Source: Nocardiaceae bacterium (GTDB taxonomy: Bacteria; Actinomycetota; Actinomycetes; Mycobacteriales; Mycobacteriaceae). Taken from it: a DNA stretch of 37,911 nt. The notes under the pieces were generated by a model. It was not told the origin of the DNA. It saw only the letters and a list, made by a program, of their open reading frames with translations, and searched no databases. The translations under genes and the position numbers were made by a program. Location: contig JAJFUQ010000003.1 of NCBI GenBank assembly GCA_021372355.1, positions 1-37,911 on the forward strand, written 5' to 3'. Position 1 is the stretch's first letter; each line of letters starts with the position of its first letter. Of the stretch, positions 30,801 to 37,911 are shown piece by piece.

Positions 30801-31619
30801 GTGACGGCCATCGACCTGAGCACCACCACCCGACGCAACGCACCGCCGGCCTACGCGCAATGGTGGGTGCTGACGTTGCGCACGGTCACCCCATCGCTGC
30901 GGAACGGCGAGTTCGCCCTCTCGGTGATCGCACCCATCTTCTTCACCGTGACCGTGTACCTGCCGCTCTCGGGTGTCATGAAGGACTCGATCCCGAACGT
31001 CAGCAGCTACGCACAGTTCGTCATGCCGATGATCCTGTTGCAAGGTGCCGCGTTCTCGTCGATCACCGCTGCCTTCCGGGCGGCAACCGACCAAGTGGAA
31101 GGCATCAACCGCCGGTTCGCCGCGATGCCCATCGCGGCGTGGACTCCCGTCGCAGCACGCATGACGGCCAACATGATTCGCGCGGTTATCACGACCGTCG
31201 TGGCACTGATCTGTGGTTACGTCATCGGCTTCCGCTTCTATCTCTCACCGGTCTACGCGATCGCGTTCTTCCTGGTCGCGCTGCTCATCGGCTTGGTCCT
31301 CGCGCTCATCGCGGACGTGCTCGGATCGGTGACGAAGAGCCCGGAGGCGGTGTCGCAGGCGATGATCGTGCCGCAGATGTTCTTCGGTCTCCTGTCGTCC
31401 GGTATCGCACCCGACGACCAGTTCCCGGGCTGGCTCGCGCCGTTCGTGCGGAATCAGCCGATCTCGCAGCTCGCCAACCTCCTGCGCGCCTTCAGCGGCG
31501 AGACCCCGACGTCGGGACCACCGACGTGGAGCCAGGTCGCGCCCGGTCTGCTGTGGCTCGCGATTCTCATCGGGCTCCTCGCCCCGCTGGCCGTCCGCAT
31601 GAATTCGCGGAGGGGATGA
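30801..31619 (+). CDS. DrrB-like ABC transporter permease
   Basis: A 272-residue ABC-2-type permease with about six membrane helices. It carries a conserved QVEGINRRFAAMPIA segment after helix two and a C-terminal PISQLANLLRAFSGE motif typical of DrrB/DrrC permeases. The start is GTG 30801 with GGGAGG upstream. Its stop overlaps the second permease start. It should form the membrane channel with the second permease and the ATPase at 29696. Confidence 0.9.
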   Translation: MTAIDLSTTTRRNAPPAYAQWWVLTLRTVTPSLRNGEFALSVIAPIFFTVTVYLPLSGVMKDSIPNVSSYAQFVMPMILLQGAAFSSITAAFRAATDQVEGINRRFAAMPIAAWTPVAARMTANMIRAVITTVVALICGYVIGFRFYLSPVYAIAFFLVALLIGLVLALIADVLGSVTKSPEAVSQAMIVPQMFFGLLSSGIAPDDQFPGWLAPFVRNQPISQLANLLRAFSGETPTSGPPTWSQVAPGLLWLAILIGLLAPLAVRMNSRRG

Positions 31620-32440
31620 TGACCACCGCTACCGCCGCCCGCGAGCGCGGCCCACGTGCCCTCGTGGCGCACACGCTCATCCTCACGCAACGCCTGCTAG
31701 TGCGCTGGTCACGCGATCCCATGACGCTGGCCCAAAGCCTCGTTCTGCCGGCTCTGCTGCTCATCATGTTGAACCTGGCGCTCGGCAACCAGATCACGCG
31801 CTACGCCCTCGACCACAACCTCTACGGCCCCGGCTACGACTCGATCTACGGCACGGTGCCCATGGCAGCGCTCGTCGGCATCATGGCGGGCTCGGTCGCC
31901 GGCGCGATCTCCCTCGGACGCGAGCGCGAGACCGGTCTGCTCTCCCGATTCTGGGTGTTGCCGGTGCATCGATCGTCGGGGCTCATCGCCCGAGTGGTCG
32001 CCGAAGGTGTGCGAATCTTCGTCGGCACAGTCGTCATCGTCATCGTCGGCCATCTCTTCGGCTTCCGCTTCGAGCAGGGGCCGGTGGCGGCGCTCGCCTA
32101 CGTGACGTTGCCGGTCCTGTTCGGACTCGCGTTCGCCACCGTCATCACGACGATTGCCGTCCGGACGGCGAAAGCCTCGCTCATCGAGCTGGTATCGCTC
32201 GCCAGCTCGGTTCTGACGTTCTTCAGCACGGGATTCGTCCCGTTGGATGCGTTCCCGGAGTTTCTGCAGGGCGTGGTCACGTATCAACCGCTCACCACGA
32301 CCGTGGACGCCATGCGTGGTCTCTCGTTCGGCGGACCGGTGGCGAAGCCGCTGTTGGTGACCTTGATCTGGTGCGTTGGGGCGATCTTGCTATTCGCCAT
32401 TCCTGCAGCGCAGGGCTACCGCAAAGCCAGCCGGCGCTGA
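31616..32440 (+). CDS. DrrC-like ABC transporter permease
   Basis: A 274-residue ABC-2-type permease. A cytoplasmic N-terminus leads into about six helices, with SLGRERETGLLSRFWVLPVHR after helix two, and near the end it has YQPLTTTVDAMRGLSFGG. Two adjacent ATG codons (31616, 31619) are possible, and the first overlaps the upstream TGA. Two distinct permeases plus one ATPase is the usual arrangement for DrrABC-type exporters. A strong hairpin follows 14 bases after the stop. Confidence 0.9.
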   Translation: MMTTATAARERGPRALVAHTLILTQRLLVRWSRDPMTLAQSLVLPALLLIMLNLALGNQITRYALDHNLYGPGYDSIYGTVPMAALVGIMAGSVAGAISLGRERETGLLSRFWVLPVHRSSGLIARVVAEGVRIFVGTVVIVIVGHLFGFRFEQGPVAALAYVTLPVLFGLAFATVITTIAVRTAKASLIELVSLASSVLTFFSTGFVPLDAFPEFLQGVVTYQPLTTTVDAMRGLSFGGPVAKPLLVTLIWCVGAILLFAIPAAQGYRKASRR

Positions 32441-32453
32441 TCGCTTCCCTACA

Positions 32454-32471
32454 CCCCACCCCTAGGTGGGG
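32454..32471 (+). terminator. Terminator hairpin after the ABC operon
   Basis: CCCCACC-CCTA-GGTGGGG, a perfect 7-bp GC-rich stem with a 4-nt loop followed by ATTT. It should end the NRPS/ABC message and separate it from the A-domain-like gene, which has its own promoter downstream. A role as an operator is also possible. Confidence 0.6.
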
Positions 32472-32517
32472 ATTTCCTCACCCTCGGGGGAACGGTGGTC
32501 ACCCCCTGGGTCCCTAT

Positions 32518-32546
32518 TTGTGATCAAGGTTTGCGACGAAATTAGA
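32518..32546 (+). promoter_or_regulatory. Promoter of the A-domain-like / FHA pair
   Basis: TTGTGA (32518-32523), a 17-base spacer and ATTAGA (32541-32546). The expected transcript start is near 32553, leaving a leader of about 38 bases that contains AAGGAG at 32578-32583, seven bases before the GTG start. This is one of the best-looking promoter and ribosome-binding-site combinations in the window. Confidence 0.55.
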
Positions 32547-32590
32547 CGCATACGCAGCCCACCCGGGCAGCCGTCGCAAGGAGTTAGACC

Positions 32591-33007
32591 GTGAACACCA
32601 TCGCTTCGATCGCTCTTCGCCCGCAGGACCTCGCTGAGCTCGCTGACGTCGACCCCAACGGTGTCGCCGCATCTGCCGCCGGTGACGAACTCACCAACTT
32701 CGACCTCGACCGCTGGTCGAACCGCCTCGCCCGAATCATCCTCGACCTCGGCGCCCGCGAAGGTTCGGCCGTGGCCATCGAGCTCGACCCGTCGATCGAG
32801 AAGATCGTCGTCGCCTGGGCCCTCGCCAAGACCGGCCTCGTCGGTGTGAGCACCGACGTCGAGGTCCCCAAGGCCAAGGTCGGTATCACAACCCGCAACA
32901 ATCGCGATGGACTCTCCGAGTCGGTCACGTGGCTGATCCTCGATGAGCCGGCAACCATGCGTCGCTACATGACGGTCGACGACGGCCCGATCACCATCGC
33001 CGCGTAA
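32591..33007 (+). CDS. Truncated adenylation-domain-like protein (N-terminal piece only)
   Basis: A 138-residue protein that aligns with the first part of NRPS adenylation domains and best with A2 of the neighbouring synthetase. LTNFDLDRWSNRLAR (34-48) corresponds to A2's [15 protein letters not shown]. Residues 77-90 take the place of motif A2 ([14 protein letters not shown]). SVTWLILDEPATMRRYMTV (111-129) corresponds to [19 protein letters not shown]. About 15 residues around PPDRVEHMV are missing, and the protein stops just before the P-loop motif A3, so the catalytic and carrier-facing parts are absent. It cannot activate an amino acid. AAGGAG lies seven bases before the GTG start. The FHA gene follows after 44 bases, so the two form an operon. 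Possible roles (inference): decoy, partner-binding or allosteric protein for the synthetase. A decaying duplicate is the alternative, though the clean start, stop and signals speak against it. Confidence 0.85.
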   Translation: MNTIASIALRPQDLAELADVDPNGVAASAAGDELTNFDLDRWSNRLARIILDLGAREGSAVAIELDPSIEKIVVAWALAKTGLVGVSTDVEVPKAKVGITTRNNRDGLSESVTWLILDEPATMRRYMTVDDGPITIAA

Positions 33008-33051
33008 TCGATCCCCACAGCATCACCCAGAACTGGCACAGGAGAACTGAG

Positions 33052-34260
33052 ATGGAAGACGTCCTCAAGCACGTCGCAATCGAGCCCGGAGAGAACATCG
33101 TTGCGCGATTCGGCAATGCGGTTGGCGTCTTCAGCACGCATTCGGTCGCAGAAGCCGGATACGTCGAGCAGTTGATCGAAGAACTCGAAGAGGCGAGCGC
33201 CTCCGAGACCTACCCGGGCGAGGAAATCGCTCGTCGGGTCGCACCGATGGTTCTCCGCAACGGCAAGGCCCTGCCGGCCTTCGCCATCGTCGGCGCGGTC
33301 CCGAACGGGTTCGTCGTGGCGCTGCACGGCCTGGCCTGGGCTCGCGTGACCACTCCCCAGACGACGCTGCACCTCTCCGGCGACTCGGCCTTCACCTGGG
33401 TGGAGCGGATCGTTGCCGCTCCGGTGTCGGAGATCGCGCTGACGCTGTCGCCGAAGGAGCAGAAGCCGGTCAACCCGCGATCGGACCTTCGACTCGGCAC
33501 GGTCAACGGCGACGGCCTCGTCATTCGGCCGCAGGTCGCTGCGGCTTCCAAGGTGGTCTCCCCGAAGAGCGTCGCCCCCAAGTCTGTTGCGGCCAAGATC
33601 GCCGCCTCCGCGAAGATCGCCATTTCGGACCTGTACGCGACGCAGGCAGCACCGGCCGTCGACGATTTCGCGACTGCACACGCCGCCGCGATCGAGTTGC
33701 TCGACGAGCCCACGACGGAACCGCAGCCGATTCGGGTCGAGGTTCCGGAGGACGAGACCATCGACGCGCCGGCCGCCGAAGCGATCGACGAAACGCAGGC
33801 CGCGGCGGCTGCGAACCCGTCCGACGAGGACACCCGCGGGTCTGACGACGGCCGCGATGCCGAGACCCAGGACGGTCTGCCGCTCGATGCCGGAGCCACC
33901 CAGATGGCGCCTCTCGTGGCACCATCGAGCCCCGTGCTGATCGGCGACGACGGTTCGCGGATCATCCTCGACCGGAACTACGTACTGGGACGTGACCCGC
34001 GCAGCGACTCGGCAGTTCGCCGGGGCGAGGCGTCGCCGATCACGATCCTCGACAACTCGAGTGCGATCTCCCGCGTGCACGCCTACCTCACCGCAGAGAA
34101 GGGCACGGTCACCATTCGCGACAACAAGTCGACCAACGGCACGTACGTCGCGTCGCCGGGTGCCCCGGAGTGGGCCCGCCTCAACGGCGAGCCGGTTCAG
34201 CTGAACACCGGATGGGCTTTGTGCCTCGGCAGTCGGGTCTACGTGCTCCACTCGGCATGA
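33052..34260 (+). CDS. FHA-domain protein with an unidentified N-terminal domain
   Basis: A 402-residue soluble protein. The N-terminal domain (about 1-150) is mixed alpha/beta, with VARFGNAVGVFSTH and SAFTWVERIVAAPVSEIAL; no family is assigned. A low-complexity Ala/Lys and then acidic linker (about 160-295) follows. The C-terminal FHA domain (about 305-402) has VLGRDPRSD, SAISRVHAYL and STNGTYV, with the phosphothreonine-binding Arg, Ser, His and Asn-Gly residues present. Thr in GATQMAPL just before the FHA domain could itself be a phosphorylation site (speculative). AGGAGA precedes the ATG. It is in one operon with the A-domain-like gene and is followed by a strong terminator. Likely a reader of kinase signals, plausibly from the Kelch kinase in this locus. 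Confidence 0.88.
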   Translation: MEDVLKHVAIEPGENIVARFGNAVGVFSTHSVAEAGYVEQLIEELEEASASETYPGEEIARRVAPMVLRNGKALPAFAIVGAVPNGFVVALHGLAWARVTTPQTTLHLSGDSAFTWVERIVAAPVSEIALTLSPKEQKPVNPRSDLRLGTVNGDGLVIRPQVAAASKVVSPKSVAPKSVAAKIAASAKIAISDLYATQAAPAVDDFATAHAAAIELLDEPTTEPQPIRVEVPEDETIDAPAAEAIDETQAAAAANPSDEDTRGSDDGRDAETQDGLPLDAGATQMAPLVAPSSPVLIGDDGSRIILDRNYVLGRDPRSDSAVRRGEASPITILDNSSAISRVHAYLTAEKGTVTIRDNKSTNGTYVASPGAPEWARLNGEPVQLNTGWALCLGSRVYVLHSA

Positions 34261-34267
34261 TTCCAGC

Positions 34268-34298
34268 CGGCCGCACATCCCCTAGGGGTGTGCGGCCG
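34268..34298 (+). terminator. Strong terminator after the FHA gene
   Basis: A 10-bp GC-rich stem (CGGCCGCACA pairing with TGTGCGGCCG), one bulged T, then CCC-CTAG-GGG at the tip. It begins 8 bases after the stop codon. It closes the A-domain-like/FHA unit. Confidence 0.7.
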
Positions 34299-34304
34299 CA
34301 CTAA

Positions 34305-34333
34305 TTGCGTGTCCGCAGTTTATGCGGTACCGT
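34305..34333 (+). promoter_or_regulatory. Promoter giving a leaderless transcript
   Basis: TTGCGT (34305-34310), a spacer of exactly 17 bases and TACCGT (34328-34333), matching the actinobacterial TAnnnT -10 pattern. The predicted start of transcription falls on or next to the A of ATG 34339, and there is no Shine-Dalgarno sequence, so the message is probably leaderless. Confidence 0.6.
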
Positions 34334-34338
34334 GAATC

Positions 34339-34707
34339 ATGTCCACCCCGTACGACCGCATTCGAGCGGAACTCGAGAAGGCTGAGCAGGCTGCTCCCGC
34401 GGATTCATTGCCGCATTGGCGGAACATCCTCGATGAAGCCAGCCGCGTCCTCGACGAACAACTTGCCAAAGCTGTCGTCGACGACGAGATCTCGCTCCGC
34501 GCTGCGGGCGCCAGCGCCGGACTCACCGAAAACGCGGTGGGACCCCGCCTTGCCCGCACTTCACTGCTCGCTCCCTACGCCCGCCCAGACGGTCGCGTGA
34601 CGGCCGAAGATGTCAGACGTGCGCGGTATGACAAAGCAAGCGGGCAGTCACAAGCTGCCCCCGTTCCACCTCCCCCGATGCGGTTCAAGCCGCGCCGGCA
34701 ATCCTGA
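34339..34707 (+). CDS. Small helical, HTH-like protein of unknown function
   Basis: A 122-residue protein. Helical N-terminal half (YDRIRAELEKAEQAAP..., WRNILDEASRVLDEQLAKAV), then a possible helix-turn-helix (SLRAAGASAGLTENAVGPRL), then a basic Pro-rich tail (PVPPPPMRFKPRR). No family is recognised. The vWA gene starts 10 bases after its stop and behind a shared GAAGGAG, so the two are an operon. It might be a DNA-binding regulator of the vWA gene, but the evidence is only pattern-level. Confidence 0.6.
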   Translation: MSTPYDRIRAELEKAEQAAPADSLPHWRNILDEASRVLDEQLAKAVVDDEISLRAAGASAGLTENAVGPRLARTSLLAPYARPDGRVTAEDVRRARYDKASGQSQAAPVPPPPMRFKPRRQS

Positions 34708-34717
34708 AGGAGCCGCC

Positions 34718-35359
34718 ATGACGGATCAGAACCTCACCCGAATCGTCTTCCTCCTCGACCGTTCCGGCTCGATGCAGTCCATCAAGTCCGATATCGAGGG
34801 CGGTTTCGACGCCTTCATCGACGAGCAGCGCAAGAACGCCGGCGAATGCACCGTCACGCTCGCTCAGTTCGACAACGAATACGAGGTCGTCTACGCGAAC
34901 AAGCCGCTCGCACAGGTGCCGAACCTGGACCTTCATCCCCGCGGAATGACCGCCCTCCTCGACGCGATGGGCAGGCTCATCACCGACACCGGCGCCGAAC
35001 TGGCCGCTCTTCCGGAAGAGCGCCGTCCGGGCACCGTCATCTTCGCGATCATGACCGACGGCCTGGAGAATTCCAGCAAGGAGTGGACGCACTCGGCGAT
35101 CAAGGCGCTCGTCGAGCAGCAGACCAAGCAGTATGGCTGGGAGTTCCTGTACATGGGTGCTGATCAGGATGCCGTCGAGGTCGGCGTCAGTCTTGGGGTT
35201 GATCGGGACAAGTCCGTCACCTACAGCCGCGGCAAGTCCCGCGATGTCTGGGCGGCGACCGCGGCAAACGTCAGCAGCTATCGCAGCGCCAAGATGGTGA
35301 ACCCCGCCGCCGCGATGCCGGCGTACACGCAGACGCAACGCCGGGCCGCGCAGGATTAA
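34718..35359 (+). CDS. von Willebrand factor A-domain protein
   Basis: A 213-residue cytoplasmic protein made of one vWA domain. The metal-binding (MIDAS) residues are complete: DRSGS near residue 13, Thr in PRGMTALLD and Asp in IMTDGLEN. A short tail carries YSRGKSRDVWAATAANVSSYR. vWA proteins of this type mediate protein-protein contacts, and no client is evident. ATG 34718 is chosen because GAAGGAG ends six bases ahead and homology starts at LTRIVFLLDRSGSM. No membrane segment is present. Confidence 0.85.
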   Translation: MTDQNLTRIVFLLDRSGSMQSIKSDIEGGFDAFIDEQRKNAGECTVTLAQFDNEYEVVYANKPLAQVPNLDLHPRGMTALLDAMGRLITDTGAELAALPEERRPGTVIFAIMTDGLENSSKEWTHSAIKALVEQQTKQYGWEFLYMGADQDAVEVGVSLGVDRDKSVTYSRGKSRDVWAATAANVSSYRSAKMVNPAAAMPAYTQTQRRAAQD

Positions 35360-35451
35360 TTTTCGGCCCCGATGTCGAAAAGGGCTCTGCTCGATCGACG
35401 CATTGATGAACCGGCAACAACGCCGGAACACCGAGCGTCAGGAGTAGCCCA

Positions 35452-35889
35452 ATGTCCACCATCACCACCACCCGCCCGAACGTCACCGTTTCGCAGAACG
35501 CGATCTCGTCGAAGGCCCGCAAGGCCGGCTGGATTCTCTCCGGCCTTGTCACGGCATTCCTTCTCGCCGACTCGCTGACCAAGCTCGCCGGCGTCGAAGC
35601 CGTGCGGACGGCAACGGCCGAGCTCGGGATTCCGGTCAGCCAGACCCCGATCATCGGGGCGACGCTGCTGGTGTGCGTCGCGTTCTACGTGTTCCCGCGG
35701 ACGTCGATCCTGGGCGCGGTGATGCTCACCGGATACTTCGGCGGCGCGATCGAGGTGCACATGATCAACCAGTCCGGACTATTCGGCTACATCCTGGCTC
35801 CGGTGTACTTCGCGATCGTGGCGTGGGTCGGCTTGTACCTTCGGGACGAGCGCACTCGCACGGTCGTCACGTCGTTGATCGGCCGGTGA
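35452..35889 (+). CDS. DoxX-family membrane protein
   Basis: A 145-residue protein with four membrane helices (about residues 26-43, 65-83, 86-103, 108-127). It shows the DoxX pattern, with a conserved charged first helix region (LLADSLTKL) and MLTGYFGGAIEVHM. DoxX-like proteins are small quinone or redox-related membrane proteins; the function here is unknown. AGGAG lies 8 bases before the ATG. The 92-bp upstream gap holds two weak hairpins (35360-35381 and 35411-35426), so a separate promoter is possible. Confidence 0.8.
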   Translation: MSTITTTRPNVTVSQNAISSKARKAGWILSGLVTAFLLADSLTKLAGVEAVRTATAELGIPVSQTPIIGATLLVCVAFYVFPRTSILGAVMLTGYFGGAIEVHMINQSGLFGYILAPVYFAIVAWVGLYLRDERTRTVVTSLIGR

Positions 35890-35900
35890 TCTGCGGAAAC

Positions 35901-35930
35901 CTAGGGCGTGCGGCGAGCCGTACGCCCTAG
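35901..35930. terminator. Bidirectional terminator between doxX-like and ansP genes
   Basis: A 13-bp stem (CTAGGGCGTGCGG with CCGTACGCCCTAG, one G-U pair) and loop CGAG. It lies between two convergent genes and overlaps the last bases of the ansP stop codon. Its position and strength fit termination from both sides. Confidence 0.75.
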
Positions 35931-37408
35931 TCCCGTCCTTGCACAGGTCGATTCGCGACGACCGGGTACGCACCGGTGTGCCCCTGGCGTTCCTGCGCAA
36001 CGGCGAGGACGCGACCGCGAACGAGATACCAGCCGCCGATCAGCGCCGGAACGATGACCACGAGCGTCGCCACCGTCCAGGTGCCGACCGGGTGGTCCAA
36101 GGCCATGAGGACGAGCACCGCAAAGAGAAAGACGAGGGTCAGGTAGCCGGTGTACGGCGACCCCCACAGCCGGAACTTCGGCCGCTCGAGGATGCCCTTC
36201 TGGGACCACCGATACAACTGAATCTGGCAGACGACGATCGTTCCCCACGAGGCGAGAATGCCGAGAGCGGCCATGTTCAGGACGATCTCGAAAGCCTGTC
36301 CTGGGTTCAACGCATTGAGCACGACACCGAAGAGAGCGATCACGGACGTGAGCAGAATGCCCCCATATGGAACGCCGCTCTTCGACATCTTTGCGGTGAA
36401 TCTCGGTGCGCTTCCGTTCATCGCCATCGAGCGCAGAATTCGGCCCGTCGAATACAGCCCCGCGTTGAGACTCGAGAAGGCCGCGGTGAGGACGACGATG
36501 TTCATGATCGAACCCGCGCCGTCGATGCCGATCTTGGAGAAGAACGTGACGAACGGACTCTCGCCCGCGCGGTACGCGGTGTACGGCAGCAGCAGGCCCA
36601 GGAGTACCAGCGAACCAACGTAGAAGACCGCGATACGGGCGATGACGGAGTTGATCGCTCGTGGCATGATCTTGGCCGGATCGGCCGTCTCCCCCGCTGC
36701 GGTTCCCACGAGTTCTACTGCGGCATAGGCGAACACGACGCCAGACGTGACGATCACCAGCGGATAGACGCCCGTGGGGAACAGTCCTCCATGGTCGGTG
36801 ATGACGCTGATTCCGGTTTGCGCGCCATCGATCTTGTAGCGCCCACCGAGGAAGATCGTGCCGGCGACGATGAACGTCAGTAGAGCCACGACCTTCACCA
36901 GCGCGGCCCAGAATTCGAGTTCGCCGAAGAGTTTGACCGAGATCAGGTTCATCGACAGCACGATCGCCAGCGCGATCAGTGCGATGAGCCACTGAGGCAC
37001 CGAAGTGAACGTCTGCCAGTAGTGGAAGTACGTGGCGATCGCGGTCGAGTCGACGATGGCGGTCATCGCCCAGTTGAGGAAGTACATCCACCCCGCGACG
37101 AAAGCGGCCTTCTCGCCGAGGAACTCACGCGCATAGGAAACGAACGAGCCCGACGACGGCCTGTGCAGAACCAACTCGCCGAGCGCTCGAAGGATCAGAA
37201 AGACGAAGACGCCACAGACCGCGTAAACGAGAAACAGGCCGGGTCCGGCGCTCGCGAGGCGACCACCCGCTCCCAGGAAGAGACCGGTTCCGATCGCTCC
37301 ACCGATCGCGATCATCTGGAGCTGACGAGGCTTGAGCCCCTTGTGATAGCCCTCGTCCTCATGGCTATGGGCAGATTTGTCGTACTCCGAGGTTTCGACG
37401 GCGGTCAC
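35927..37408 (-). CDS. ansP: L-asparagine permease (APC/AAT family)
   Basis: A 493-residue amino-acid permease with twelve membrane helices. The N-terminal [20 protein letters not shown] is the family hallmark. The whole sequence reads like the mycobacterial AnsP proteins, including [39 protein letters not shown] and the C-terminal [20 protein letters not shown]. It should take up asparagine (possibly other amino acids) with protons. The start is GTG 37408, overlapping the stop of the upstream small membrane protein (GTGA), so translation is coupled. The neighbouring asparaginase fragment supports the substrate. Confidence 0.87.
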   Translation of the reverse strand: MTAVETSEYDKSAHSHEDEGYHKGLKPRQLQMIAIGGAIGTGLFLGAGGRLASAGPGLFLVYAVCGVFVFLILRALGELVLHRPSSGSFVSYAREFLGEKAAFVAGWMYFLNWAMTAIVDSTAIATYFHYWQTFTSVPQWLIALIALAIVLSMNLISVKLFGELEFWAALVKVVALLTFIVAGTIFLGGRYKIDGAQTGISVITDHGGLFPTGVYPLVIVTSGVVFAYAAVELVGTAAGETADPAKIMPRAINSVIARIAVFYVGSLVLLGLLLPYTAYRAGESPFVTFFSKIGIDGAGSIMNIVVLTAAFSSLNAGLYSTGRILRSMAMNGSAPRFTAKMSKSGVPYGGILLTSVIALFGVVLNALNPGQAFEIVLNMAALGILASWGTIVVCQIQLYRWSQKGILERPKFRLWGSPYTGYLTLVFLFAVLVLMALDHPVGTWTVATLVVIVPALIGGWYLVRGRVLAVAQERQGHTGAYPVVANRPVQGRD

Positions 37409-37632
37409 GATCGGTCCTCGCGTTCTTCCGAAGGTCCCTGGGCCGGCGGTGCCGGAAGGTCGCGGAAGGTGAAGATGAATCCGACAACGGCAATGACCGC
37501 GGCGAGCCCATATCCGATGAGTGAATACCATCCGACGTGTAAGTAGGCCGTCACCGCGACGATCGCAATCGCCGCGAAGACCATGAACATTCCGATCAGC
37601 GGGGTCTTCGCTGGATACGCATCGCGCGGCAT
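37405..37632 (-). CDS. Small two-helix membrane protein upstream of ansP
   Basis: A 75-residue protein with two membrane helices (about residues 12-31 and 36-54) and an acidic, Pro-rich C-terminal tail. GAGGAG precedes the ATG. It overlaps the ansP start by four bases and lies 64 bases after the asparaginase end, so the three are likely one operon. It may be an accessory subunit of the permease or simply a conserved small membrane protein; no family is recognised. Confidence 0.7.
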   Translation of the reverse strand: MPRDAYPAKTPLIGMFMVFAAIAIVAVTAYLHVGWYSLIGYGLAAVIAVVGFIFTFRDLPAPPAQGPSEEREDRS

Positions 37633-37696
37633 CTCGTCTCCTCGAATCAGATTGCGGAGCAGTTCAAGTCAAACGCCAGAGCCGCTGGGCCGACGT

Positions 37697-37911
37697 CTAA
37701 TTCACCGAATCGATGTGCGCACGGAGTTGATTCAGGGTGTCCGCTGCGGTCCGGCCCTGCGAGAGCGCGACCGCGAGGAACACCCGGATCTGGTGTGGCG
37801 TCATCCCGCCGACGACCGGAACGTTCGCGGCCACGAGCCGACCTCCCCCACCGGGATAGCCATAGACGGGCGCTGTGCGGGAATCGTTGGCCCGCGTTCC
37901 CACGACGATGA
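37697..37911 (-). CDS. L-asparaginase, C-terminal fragment (runs off the window)
   Basis: Only the last 71 residues or so are in the window; the start lies beyond 37911. The end reads VVGTRANDSRTAPVYGYPGG, then GRLVAANVPVVGG, then a helix-forming TPHQIRVFLAVALSQG tail. This fits the C-terminal domain of bacterial type asparaginases (a strand, a Gly-rich YG loop, and an L...K/QAR..L helix). Asparaginase hydrolyses asparagine to aspartate and ammonia. Its place directly upstream of ansP on the same strand supports the call. GTG 37903 is not likely the real start. Confidence 0.7.
   Translation of the reverse strand, partial: IVVGTRANDSRTAPVYGYPGGGGRLVAANVPVVGGMTPHQIRVFLAVALSQGRTAADTLNQLRAHIDSVN

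Noticed and set aside
30660..31094. A minus-strand open frame across the ABC spacer
   Set aside because: It is mostly antisense to the permease and has no motif or ribosome binding site. The spacer is better described as non-coding.
32591..33007. The A-domain-like gene as a simple pseudogene
   Set aside because: The frame is intact from a GTG with AAGGAG to a clean stop, has its own promoter, and precedes the FHA gene in an operon. Decay remains the main competing explanation and is listed as the refuting outcome.
1..37911. tRNA, rRNA, CRISPR, IS elements, att sites
   Set aside because: No cloverleaf-like sequence, regular repeat-spacer array, transposase or integrase motif was seen on either strand.

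Overview
The window is high-GC DNA with tightly packed, often overlapping genes and several apparent leaderless or near-leaderless starts. A mycobacterial PknK-like kinase domain, an MmpL-type RND transporter, a MoxR/DUF58/DUF4129 cluster and an asparagine permease very close in sequence to mycobacterial AnsP all point to Actinomycetota, most likely Mycobacteriales (a Rhodococcus/Gordonia/Williamsia-like relative). The genus cannot be fixed from the window. No rRNA, tRNA, CRISPR array, insertion sequence or phage gene was seen.

Layout. 138-1666 (-): an HD-GYP/LuxR regulator broken by an 8-bp tandem duplication. 1738-2741 (+): an NTF2-like protein and a GNAT acetyltransferase. 2673-6643 (-): a five-gene, overlapping MoxR/DUF58/DUF4129 operon. 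6722-7564 (-) and 7627-8319 (+): a divergent alpha/beta hydrolase and HAD phosphatase. 8417-34260 (+): the main block described below. 34339-35889 (+): a small HTH-like protein, a vWA protein and a DoxX protein. 35927-37911 (-): ansP, a small membrane protein and the C-terminal end of an asparaginase running off the window.

The main block looks like a peptide-natural-product locus wired to Ser/Thr phosphorylation. In order it encodes: a transmembrane PknK-like kinase with an extracytoplasmic double Kelch propeller; an MmpL exporter with two FHA domains fused to its N-terminus; a four-module NRPS (C-A-PCP-E / C-A-PCP / C-A-PCP / C-A-PCP-TE, about 4950 residues); a DrrA/B/C-like ABC exporter; a 138-residue protein that is only the N-terminal piece of an adenylation domain; and a soluble protein with a C-terminal FHA domain. 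My reading (inference) is that the NRPS makes a tetrapeptide with a D-residue first, probably N-capped because module 1 opens with a starter-like C domain, and that the product is exported by the FHA-MmpL and/or ABC systems. The kinase would control export or assembly through phosphothreonine-FHA contacts.

The most unusual item is the small adenylation-domain-like protein at 32591-33007. It resembles the start of the module-2 A domain, lacks every catalytic motif from the P-loop onward, and yet has its own good promoter and a perfect ribosome binding site. It sits with the FHA gene in a unit bounded by strong hairpins. This looks like a maintained, non-catalytic A-domain mimic rather than debris.
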